A stretch of 14,716 bases of DNA from Bacteroidales bacterium. GTDB lineage: Bacteria; Bacteroidota; Bacteroidia; Bacteroidales; Muribaculaceae. The position numbers and the translations under genes were made by a program. Position 1 is the stretch's first letter, and each line of letters opens with the position of its first letter. Positions 5,748 through 12,416 of this stretch are shown one piece after another. The DNA is taken from the NCBI GenBank assembly GCA_004554255.1, contig SFNC01000048.1:1-14716 (forward strand), written 5' to 3'. A model generated the notes under the pieces. The model was not told the DNA's origin. It saw nothing but the letters and a program-made list of their open reading frames with translations, and did not search any database.

Positions 5748-5778
5748 TATGTACGCGCGTACGCACGTGCGCGTACAT
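5748..5778. promoter_or_regulatory. 31-nt alternating purine/pyrimidine palindrome upstream of gyrB
   Basis: All 31 bases alternate pyrimidine and purine without a break, and most steps are CG, GC, GT or AC, the composition that most easily adopts Z-DNA under negative supercoiling. Within it ATGTACGCGC (5749-5758) and GCGCGTACAT (5769-5778) form a perfect 10-bp inverted repeat, extendable in RNA by two G-U pairs around loop ACGCAC. It lies about 18 bp before the gyrB -33 element. The pattern is seen directly; a role as supercoiling-sensitive element, protein site or end hairpin for apbE mRNA is inference. Confidence 0.55.
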
Positions 5779-5795
5779 TAATTTATGTATAATAT

Positions 5796-5826
5796 TTTGC
5801 CGTTTGCCGAAAAATTACTACCTTTG
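5796..5826 (+). promoter_or_regulatory. Promoter of gyrB
   Basis: TTTG at 5796-5799 and TACCTTTG... read as TACCTTTG at 5819-5826 are 19 nt apart, an exact Bacteroides -33/-7 arrangement. A second TTTG at 5803-5806 is too close. The leader would be about 76 nt. Confidence 0.78.
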
Positions 5827-5906
5827 TACACGCAAACAGGCCAAAACTCTTCTCTGTGTACGGCCTTGGCGAATCTTTTCAACACTCACATTTTTCGTAA
5901 TATCCC

Positions 5907-7865
5907 ATGTCAGAAGAAATTCAACATAACGCCTCCGGAGCGGAGGCTGAACAGTATAGTGCCAGCAATATTCAGGTTCTGGAAGGCCTTGAGGCCGTGC
6001 GCAAACGTCCGTCAATGTACATCGGCGACACCTCGGCCAAGGGTCTGCACCATCTCGTTTACGAGGTTGTGGACAACTCTATCGACGAGGCCCTTGCCGG
6101 TTTTGCATCACATATAGAAGTGATGATAAACGAGGACAATTCCATAACCGTTGTTGATAATGGCCGCGGTATCCCTGTGGATATGCACGAGAAAGAGCAC
6201 AAGAGCGCGCTGGAGGTGGTGCTGACGGTGCTCCATGCCGGCGGTAAGTTCGACAAAGGCTCGTACAAGGTGTCCGGCGGTCTGCACGGCGTGGGCGTTT
6301 CGTGCGTAAATGCGCTGTCTACCTATCTGCGCGCCGAGGTTCGCCGCGAGGGCAAGGTATACATGCAGGAATATTCCTGTGGTAAGCCTACCACCGGCCT
6401 GCAGGTTGTGGGAGAGTCCGAGGTGACAGGCACCACCATCACCTTCAAGCCGGACGGCAGCATCTTCTCGGTTACCGAATACGATTATGACACTCTGGCA
6501 AAGCGTCTGCGCGACCTGGCGTTCCTGAATGCCGGCATAAGCCTCTCGCTTACAGACAAGCGCAATCTTGACGCCGAGGGCAATCCCCGCTCCGATAAAT
6601 TCTACAGCGCCGAGGGTCTGCGCGAATTCGTGCAGTACATAGACTCCAACAAGGATAGTCTCATCGGCGACGTGATAGACCTGCGCACCGAGCGCAACGG
6701 TGTGCCCATCGAGGTGGCGCTGACTTACAACTCGTCCTTCAACGAGAATATCTACTCTTACGTCAATAACATCAACACAATAGAGGGCGGAACGCACCTC
6801 ACCGGCTTCCGCCGCGGACTGACATCCACGCTGAAGAAATACGCCGAGAGCAACAACCTGCTGAAAAATGCAAAGGTGGAGATTTCCGGCGACGACTTCC
6901 GCGAGGGCCTCACAGCGGTTATCTCAGTGAAAGTGCTGGAGCCGCAGTTCGAGGGTCAGACCAAGACCAAGCTTGGCAATAGCGAGGTTGCCGGCGCAGT
7001 GCAGGCTGCTGTGTCTGAGACTCTTGCCAATTATCTGGAGGAGCATCCCCGCGAGGCGCAGACCATCGTGAGCAAGGTGGTTCTTGCCGCCCAGGCACGT
7101 CAGGCAGCGTACAACGCGCGCCAGAAAGTGCAGCGCAAGTCGCCGATGAGCGGCGGCGGTCTGCCCGGAAAACTCTCCGACTGCACTTCGCGTACCGCCG
7201 AAGACTGCGAGATTTTCATCGTCGAGGGTGACTCGGCAGGCGGAACAGCCCTGGATGCACGCGACCGCCGCTATCAGGCCATCCTCCCGCTGCGTGGTAA
7301 AATCCTGAATGTGGAAAAGGCCATGGAGCACAAAATCTTTGACAATGAGGAGATTACCAATATGTACCGCGCATTGCGTGTAACCATCGGAACCGAGGAG
7401 GACCAGAAGGTCGCTAATGTCTCCAAACTCGCCTACCACAAGATTATAATCATGACCGATGCCGATGTGGACGGTGCTCACATCGCCACGCTGCTCATGA
7501 CATTCTTCTTCCGCCGCATGCGCCCCATCATCGAAAACGGCTATCTCTACCTCGCCACGCCCCCGTTGTACAAGTGCAAGATGGGCAAAAACGAGGAATA
7601 CTGCTGGAACGACCGCCAGGTGCAGCAGTTCAAGGAGCGTTTCGGCGAGAAAATCACCATCCAGCGTTACAAAGGTCTTGGTGAGATGAGCGCCAAGGAG
7701 CTGCGCGAGACCACGATGGCCCCCGGCCACCGCATGCTCAAGCAGGTGCAGATCAACGATGCAGCCGAGGCCGACCGCATTTTCTCTATGCTCATGGGCG
7801 AAGACGTGGCTCCCCGCCGCGATTTCATCGAGGCAAACGCTAACTACGCCAACATCGACGCCTGA
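5907..7865 (+). CDS. gyrB: DNA gyrase subunit B
   Basis: The product has 652 residues, the usual length outside the gammaproteobacteria. With GyrA it forms the A2B2 enzyme that adds negative supercoils using ATP. The GHKL ATPase domain has YEVVDNSIDEALAG (52-65, E53 the expected catalytic base), DNGRGIP (84-90) and GGLHGVGVS (124-132). The transducer has QTKTKLGNSEV (351-361), with the ATP-contacting QTK loop. The TOPRIM domain has VEGDSAGG (439-446) and DADVDG (518-523), and QRYKGLGEM (586-594) is intact. The QTK and YKGLGEM blocks and the N-terminus favour GyrB over ParE. After EGDSAGG the sequence reads TALDARDR where E. coli and B. subtilis have SAKQGR(N/D)R, an unusual replacement of the KQG triplet. 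It has its own promoter and a hairpin terminator at 7897-7934. Confidence 0.97.
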   Translation: MSEEIQHNASGAEAEQYSASNIQVLEGLEAVRKRPSMYIGDTSAKGLHHLVYEVVDNSIDEALAGFASHIEVMINEDNSITVVDNGRGIPVDMHEKEHKSALEVVLTVLHAGGKFDKGSYKVSGGLHGVGVSCVNALSTYLRAEVRREGKVYMQEYSCGKPTTGLQVVGESEVTGTTITFKPDGSIFSVTEYDYDTLAKRLRDLAFLNAGISLSLTDKRNLDAEGNPRSDKFYSAEGLREFVQYIDSNKDSLIGDVIDLRTERNGVPIEVALTYNSSFNENIYSYVNNINTIEGGTHLTGFRRGLTSTLKKYAESNNLLKNAKVEISGDDFREGLTAVISVKVLEPQFEGQTKTKLGNSEVAGAVQAAVSETLANYLEEHPREAQTIVSKVVLAAQARQAAYNARQKVQRKSPMSGGGLPGKLSDCTSRTAEDCEIFIVEGDSAGGTALDARDRRYQAILPLRGKILNVEKAMEHKIFDNEEITNMYRALRVTIGTEEDQKVANVSKLAYHKIIIMTDADVDGAHIATLLMTFFFRRMRPIIENGYLYLATPPLYKCKMGKNEEYCWNDRQVQQFKERFGEKITIQRYKGLGEMSAKELRETTMAPGHRMLKQVQINDAAEADRIFSMLMGEDVAPRRDFIEANANYANIDA

Positions 7866-7896
7866 CGACAGGCGCGCGAGATACACTTTTTCGAAG

Positions 7897-7937
7897 CACC
7901 ATGGCGCCGGATTAAACCTATCCGCGCCCTGGTGTGT
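7897..7937 (+). terminator. Hairpin after gyrB
   Basis: CACCATGGCGCCGGAT (7897-7912) pairs with ATCCGCGCCCTGGTG (7920-7934) with one mismatch and one bulged C, loop of 7 nt. The downstream TGTTATTATATAAA is only moderately T-rich, so termination may be partial and some transcription could continue into rnr. Confidence 0.6.
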
Positions 7938-7949
7938 TATTATATAAAT

Positions 7950-7979
7950 GCCCGATACTGATTATTTTATGTTTCGGGC
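7950..7979 (+). promoter_or_regulatory. Small inverted repeat upstream of rnr
   Basis: GCCCGA (7950-7955) and TCGGGC (7974-7979) are a perfect 6-bp inverted repeat with an 18-nt A/T-rich centre. Inside it TATGTTTC (7968-7975) resembles a -7 element except for the last base, with no good TTTG at the right distance. It may be a second weak terminator, an operator, or the rnr promoter area; none is certain. Confidence 0.3.
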
Positions 7980-8003
7980 TATCATCCCAATCATATAACT
8001 GAC

Positions 8004-10229
8004 ATGACACAAAAATCAAAGAAAGCACGCACTAAGCTTACCACAGTTAAGCTCCATGATGCGGTTATGCAATATATAACACAACCCGAAGCCGGCACGT
8101 TCAATTACCGCAATATAGCTGAGGCTCTGGGTCTTACGACGCCCGCAGCCATGCGTAGCATCGCTCTGTTCCTGGCCGAACTGGCTTTTGACGGAGAGCT
8201 GATAGAGGTCGCTCCCGGAAAATTCAAAATGCCTGTGCGCACTACGTCCACAACCGGAACGTTCGTCCGCCGCTCTAACGGCAAGAACTCGGTAATCACT
8301 GACGAGGACGGCGAATCGGTTTTCGTGGCGGAGCGCAATTCCATGCACGCCCTGAACGGCGACCGTGTGCGCATCGCCATAGCCGCACACCGCAAAGGCG
8401 TTGAGCCTGAGGCTGTTGTGACAGAAATCATAGAGCCTAAGGATCAGGTGTTTATCGGCAGAATTGTCATAGATCACAATGTGACAATGCTCCACACCGA
8501 CTCAAAATTCCTTGCCAGCGACATTATCATCCCGCGCTCCAAGACTAAGGGTGCCAAGGCCGGCGACAAGGCGATAGTTCGCATCACATCGTGGCCCGTA
8601 GACCAGAACATACCCAAGGGCGAAGTGGTTGATATACTGGGCAAAACGGGCGATAACACCGCTGAAATGCACGCCATTTTGGCCGAATTCGGCCTGCCTT
8701 ACAAATACCCTGCATCGGTGGAGAAAGCGGCGCTGAAGATTGACGCCGGAATCACCGACGAGGTAGTGGCCGCGCGCCGCGACATGCGTGGCGAGACGAC
8801 CTTCACAATTGACCCCAAAGATGCAAAGGACTTCGATGACGCATTGTCAATCAGCAAGTTGCCTAACGGAAACTACCGCGTGGGCGTGCACATCGCCGAT
8901 GTTACCCACTACGTGCATCCCGATTCAATTATCGACCGTGAGGCACGCGAGCGCGCCACGTCCGTATACTTAGTGGACCGTACAATCCCCATGTTGCCCG
9001 AGCACCTGTCCAACGGAATCTGCTCGCTGAATCCCCACGAGGACAAGCTGACATTCTCTGTAATCTTTGAAATGACGCCGGATGCGAAGGTTGTAAACTC
9101 TGAAATCGCACGTACGGTCATCAACTCAGACCGCCGCTTCACCTACGAGGAGGCCCAGGAGGTAATTGAAACCGGAAAAGGCGACTATAAGGATGAAATC
9201 CTCGCTCTCGACTCGCTCGCAAAAACGCTCCGTGCCGCAAGATACGACAACGGTTCGATAGACTTCGACCGTGTGGAGGTGCGATTCAACATTGACGAAA
9301 AAGGACACCCCACCGAGGTGTACTTCAAGGAGAGCAAGGACGCCAACAAGCTCATCGAGGAGTTCATGCTGCTCGCCAACAAGACCGTGGCACGTGCCAT
9401 TGGCGTGGTGCCCAAGCGCAAGAAGGCCAAGGCATTCGTTTATCGTGTGCACGATCAGCCTGACCAGCAGAGACTTACCGACCTGGCGGCTCTGGCACGC
9501 GTATTCGGTTTCAAGCTCCGCGCCACCGGCACTCCCGCTGAGGTGAACAAGTCGCTGAACAAGCTCCTGCAGGATGTGAAAGGCACCGGCGAGGAGAACC
9601 TCATCAGCACACTTGCCCTGCGGTGCATGGCAAAGGCCATATACACCACCGAAAATATCGGGCACTACGGCCTCGGATTCGACTTCTACACCCACTTCAC
9701 ATCGCCAATACGCCGTTATCCGGACATGATGGTGCACCGTCTGCTGGACAGATACCTCGCCGGCGGACGCAGCGTGAACGTGGAAAAACTTGAGGAACAG
9801 TGCAAGCACTCGTCTGATATGGAGCAACTTGCGGCAAATGCCGAGCGCGCCTCCATAAAATACAAGCAGGTGGAGTACATGGCCGACCACCTGGGCGAAA
9901 CTTTCCGGGGCATTATCTCCGGCGTCACGGAATGGGGCCTGTATGTGGAGCTTGACGACAATAAATGCGAGGGACTGGTGCCTATGCGTGACCTTGCCGA
10001 CGATTATTACGACTTTGACGAGCGCAACTACTGCCTCGTGGGTCGTCGCACCAACACGCGCTATCGTCTCGGCGACCCCATCAAGGTTACCGTGGCGCGC
10101 GCCGACATAGACAAGAAAATGCTGGACTTCTCCGTAAATGGTAAGACCGCCAAACCATTGCCATCCAAGGCTATAGACCCCCGCGATACCCGCAACCGCC
10201 CCGGCAAAAAACGCCGTCATCGCAGATAA
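8004..10229 (+). CDS. rnr: Ribonuclease R (RNB/RNase II family 3'-5' exoribonuclease)
   Basis: The product has 741 residues and is cytoplasmic. It digests structured RNA from the 3' end, with known roles in mRNA decay and rRNA quality control. A winged-helix-like segment spans about 15-75, cold-shock domains about 80-230, the RNB core about 255-590 and an S1 domain about 631-711. The RNB active site FTIDPKDAKDFDDA (267-280) keeps all four acidic residues (D270, D276, D278, D279), and HFTSPIRRYPD (564-574) is the second family signature. The helical N-terminus plus the very basic tail (RNRPGKKRRHRR) support RNase R rather than RNase II. It follows gyrB by 138 nt with a hairpin between, and folB starts 6 nt after its stop, so rnr and folB are almost certainly co-transcribed. 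Its promoter was not clearly identified. Confidence 0.95.
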   Translation: MTQKSKKARTKLTTVKLHDAVMQYITQPEAGTFNYRNIAEALGLTTPAAMRSIALFLAELAFDGELIEVAPGKFKMPVRTTSTTGTFVRRSNGKNSVITDEDGESVFVAERNSMHALNGDRVRIAIAAHRKGVEPEAVVTEIIEPKDQVFIGRIVIDHNVTMLHTDSKFLASDIIIPRSKTKGAKAGDKAIVRITSWPVDQNIPKGEVVDILGKTGDNTAEMHAILAEFGLPYKYPASVEKAALKIDAGITDEVVAARRDMRGETTFTIDPKDAKDFDDALSISKLPNGNYRVGVHIADVTHYVHPDSIIDREARERATSVYLVDRTIPMLPEHLSNGICSLNPHEDKLTFSVIFEMTPDAKVVNSEIARTVINSDRRFTYEEAQEVIETGKGDYKDEILALDSLAKTLRAARYDNGSIDFDRVEVRFNIDEKGHPTEVYFKESKDANKLIEEFMLLANKTVARAIGVVPKRKKAKAFVYRVHDQPDQQRLTDLAALARVFGFKLRATGTPAEVNKSLNKLLQDVKGTGEENLISTLALRCMAKAIYTTENIGHYGLGFDFYTHFTSPIRRYPDMMVHRLLDRYLAGGRSVNVEKLEEQCKHSSDMEQLAANAERASIKYKQVEYMADHLGETFRGIISGVTEWGLYVELDDNKCEGLVPMRDLADDYYDFDERNYCLVGRRTNTRYRLGDPIKVTVARADIDKKMLDFSVNGKTAKPLPSKAIDPRDTRNRPGKKRRHRR

Positions 10230-10235
10230 GCAGCT

Positions 10236-10601
10236 ATGACTACAAATACTTATATCACCATAAAAGCACTGAAAGTCTTTGCCCGGCACGGCGTGTTCCC
10301 GGTGGAACGCGTCGTCGGCAACGACTTTTTGGTGGATGCCGTATTGTATTACGACTCCCAAAAGGCTATGAGTGAGGACGATATATCGTGTGCGCTGAAT
10401 TATGCCGAGGCCGTGTCGGTGATAAACGCCGCCATGGAAAAGCCCTCGCGGCTTCTGGAGAATGTCGTAGGGCGCATTATCGCCGACCTCACGGAGAAAT
10501 TCCCCGCCATCACGCGCGGCTCCGTAACCGTCACAAAGGTCACGCCGCCCATCCCGTCGCAGATGGCCGGCATCTCATTCACTGCCGAATTCTCACTGTA
10601 A
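10236..10601 (+). CDS. folB: Dihydroneopterin aldolase
   Basis: The product has 121 residues, the normal length. It splits 7,8-dihydroneopterin into 6-hydroxymethyl-7,8-dihydropterin and glycolaldehyde in folate synthesis, acting as a cytoplasmic oligomer. Expected active-site elements are present: HGVFPVE (18-24, E24), LNYAE (54-58, Y56), LLENV (73-77, E75) and VTKVTPP (99-105, K101, the probable catalytic lysine). The start is 6 nt after the rnr stop, too close for a separate promoter, so it should be expressed with rnr through translational coupling or a shared mRNA. No other folate gene is nearby. It converges on the glycosyltransferase-like gene with only 23 nt between stops and no clear terminator. 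Confidence 0.93.
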   Translation: MTTNTYITIKALKVFARHGVFPVERVVGNDFLVDAVLYYDSQKAMSEDDISCALNYAEAVSVINAAMEKPSRLLENVVGRIIADLTEKFPAITRGSVTVTKVTPPIPSQMAGISFTAEFSL

Positions 10602-10624
10602 GCGCACCGACATTACCCTCCCTC

Positions 10625-11887
10625 TTAGCACCAGCTATAATATTTGTGCTTATGAAGCCGCGCGCGGATTTTCAGCGCCAGATTGCGAAGCGGGAGCATC
10701 ATGATCAGCCATGGCAGCGACAGCGCCAGCTTTTTGCCGCCCAGGCGCTGGATCTCCTTGCTCCACGTGTGCGAGCATATCCATAACATGCTCACTATCA
10801 CCACAAAAGCGGCGATCGCCGGAATGGCATTCGGGAACGACAGAACACCTGCGGCCACGCCGCATCCCGTCATAATCCACAGCAGCCATCCGCCCAAGGC
10901 CATGAGCCGTCGCGAAGCCTTGCTGATATAACGGCCTGTAAACTCGTGGCGCATAGCCATTTCGCGGCATCCGCCCTTGTGGTTGCGGAAGCTGATGCGC
11001 ACCAGGCTCTCAGGGCTAAGCTCCACAACAGTATTGGCGCCGTTGGCAATCTCGCTCACGAAAATATCATCGTCGCCATAGCGCATGTTCAGCGAGCGCG
11101 AAAACCCCTTGTTACGGAAAAACAGGTCGCGCGTATAAGCGATATTGTACTCCGTGCCGCGATAGGGATGTCCGCCCAAAGCACTTGTCAGCCAGTTTGT
11201 TGCGTCTGCTGCCCAGTCGAAAGTGCGGCGGCGGCTGCCCAGCCCGCGGTCGGTATTCTCGGGCATAGCGTTGCCAAGAACCACCTCAGTGCTGCCGTCG
11301 GCAAAATTACGCATGATGGCGGCGAGCCACAGCGGCGAGTCTATCTGCGCCGTTGCCATGGTGTGCACCACCACGCGGTGCTGCGCGGCCTTTATGCCTA
11401 ACATCAGAGCCAACTTCTTGCGGCTCAGGCTTCTGGCTCCGTCAGGCGTGTACGTCAGATACAGATTCTTGTGGCGTGTTGCCATTGCCGAAACCACATC
11501 GGCGGTGGCCTCCGAACCTCCCTCGTTCACCACTATCACCTCAAAACCGGGCTCGTACTGCTGCCCTAACAGCTGCGGCAACAGCCGAGCCAGGCATTCG
11601 GCCTCATCCTGGGCGTAGACCACGACGGATGCAGGACCCGCTGCGGCGGCAGCCTCTATGCTCGGCTCATTCTCTATCGCAAAGCCTAAGTTTACCGTGC
11701 CCGTCTCTCCCTCCGGCTCCGGTGCGGCGATCTCCACGCCGTCAAAGTCCGAGGCATGCGCGGCGGCATAGCGAGAAACCCGGCGGATGCGGCGCAGGTA
11801 CACGGGAAAGACCAGAATGGCCGACAATGCCATCACTGACAGTAATAATATGGTGATAGTCTGAAAGTTAAGGGTAAATTCTATCAT
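10625..11887 (-). CDS. Membrane-bound GT2-like glycosyltransferase lacking its DxD motif
   Basis: I place the start at 11887, giving 420 residues beginning MIEFTLNFQT; an upstream in-frame ATG at 11968 adds a non-conserved 27 residues that span the probable -7 box. A transmembrane segment lies at about 8-28, a GT-A-like domain at about 85-290, and hydrophobic segments at about 332-350, 353-371 and 387-402, as in membrane GT2 enzymes that act on the cytoplasmic face. SVVVYAQDEAECLARLLPQL and EVIVVNEGGSEATADV look like the nucleotide-binding start. The block aligning with the usual TDADCxPxxxxWL reads TMATAQIDSPLWL (176-188), so both DxD aspartates are replaced (M177, T179). GTEYNIAYTRDLFF, the acidic GDDD (271-274) and RHEFTGRY remain. 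It may be inactive, metal independent or a relative with another role. The substrate is unknown and it has no glycan genes beside it. Confidence 0.75.
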   Translation of the reverse strand: MIEFTLNFQTITILLLSVMALSAILVFPVYLRRIRRVSRYAAAHASDFDGVEIAAPEPEGETGTVNLGFAIENEPSIEAAAAAGPASVVVYAQDEAECLARLLPQLLGQQYEPGFEVIVVNEGGSEATADVVSAMATRHKNLYLTYTPDGARSLSRKKLALMLGIKAAQHRVVVHTMATAQIDSPLWLAAIMRNFADGSTEVVLGNAMPENTDRGLGSRRRTFDWAADATNWLTSALGGHPYRGTEYNIAYTRDLFFRNKGFSRSLNMRYGDDDIFVSEIANGANTVVELSPESLVRISFRNHKGGCREMAMRHEFTGRYISKASRRLMALGGWLLWIMTGCGVAAGVLSFPNAIPAIAAFVVIVSMLWICSHTWSKEIQRLGGKKLALSLPWLIMMLPLRNLALKIRARLHKHKYYSWC

Positions 11888-11926
11888 AGTACAAATGTCA
11901 CCGCTGGTTTTCGGTGAAAAGTGATA

Positions 11927-11934
11927 CAAATTTA
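11927..11934 (-). promoter_or_regulatory. -7 element of the glycosyltransferase-like gene
   Basis: On the minus strand TAAATTTG (11934-11927) matches TAnnTTTG. The nearest TTTG (11952-11949) is only 14 nt away, shorter than the usual 19-22, so the -33 part is weak. Transcription from here would give a leader of about 35 nt to the ATG at 11887 and exclude the longer start at 11968. Confidence 0.45.
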
Positions 11935-11952
11935 CGAAATTTCTGCGACAAA

Positions 11953-12270
11953 ACAGCCTCCCCGCCATAAAAACTTTTGCCCTCCTCCCTCCCTATATAT
12001 AATATAATAATGTTCGCGCGCGCGAGGGGCGGATGCCGTCTGCCGTCAGGCGGGCAGGGAGCAAAAATGCTTCCTGCGGATTTTTTTTCAAAAAAATGCA
12101 TTTTTGGCAAAAAGTTACTTCTAATCCCCGTATTTTCACTTATATATGATTATTTGTCGGGGTAATCCAATGTTTTTGCTCTGTAACATGTATTTTTGTT
12201 ATTCATTTTAACATTTAAACGCCATAAATTGTCTCAAAAATATGTTTTAAAGCATAATTTTTTCAATTTT
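11953..12270. other. Intergenic spacer between divergent GT-like and SusC genes
   Basis: No gene is supported in this stretch. It is a mosaic of A/T tracts and a GC block. TATATATAATATAATAATG (11993-12012 region) is followed by TCGCGCGCGCGA (12014-12025), a perfect 12-bp palindrome containing five CG repeats. CTGCC (12049-12053 area) can pair with GGCAG in a weak hairpin. AAAAATGCATTTTT (12092-12105) is a perfect 14-bp palindrome. CCCCG (12126-12130) and CGGGG (12158-12162) form a 5-bp inverted repeat. These could be regulator sites or transcript ends, but none matches a site I recognise. Confidence 0.5.
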
Positions 12271-12304
12271 TTTGTTATTTTTTCGACAAAAGTGTTTATC
12301 TTTG
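12271..12304 (+). promoter_or_regulatory. Promoter of the SusC-like gene
   Basis: TTTG at 12271-12274 and TATCTTTG at 12297-12304 are 22 nt apart and match the Bacteroides elements within an A/T-rich region. The leader of about 108 nt carries two small hairpins: AGGGT/ACCCT (12327-12331 with 12339-12343) and GATTG/CAATC (12370-12374 with 12380-12384). Confidence 0.7.
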
Positions 12305-12416
12305 TAAATTGAAAAGCGACTCTTATAGGGTGTTTTATACCCTTTAAGTTGCATTTTATAACATTAACTGATTGAAAATCAATCCTTTTAATTAATATTG
12401 TTTAATTGTTTTTAGT

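Noticed and set aside
4759..5778. 339-codon minus-strand frame opposite apbE
   Set aside because: It has no domain, is His/Arg/Ala rich as expected for a shadow frame, and covers a complete ApbE with all motifs.
6924..7886. 320-codon minus-strand frame opposite gyrB
   Set aside because: It is the antisense of an intact GyrB and lacks its own promoter or family features.
9126..10361. 411-codon open frame on the minus strand opposite rnr and folB
   Set aside because: It is antisense to two well-supported genes, spans the gap between them and shows no recognisable domain. Codon bias of rnr explains the absence of stops.
12185..12246. Inverted repeat AACAT(GT)ATTTTTG / CAAAAATATGTT as arms of an invertible promoter for the SusC gene
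   Set aside because: The arms are A/T-rich and imperfect (2-nt bulge), and the promoter at 12271-12304 lies outside the segment they enclose. No recombinase gene is in the window.
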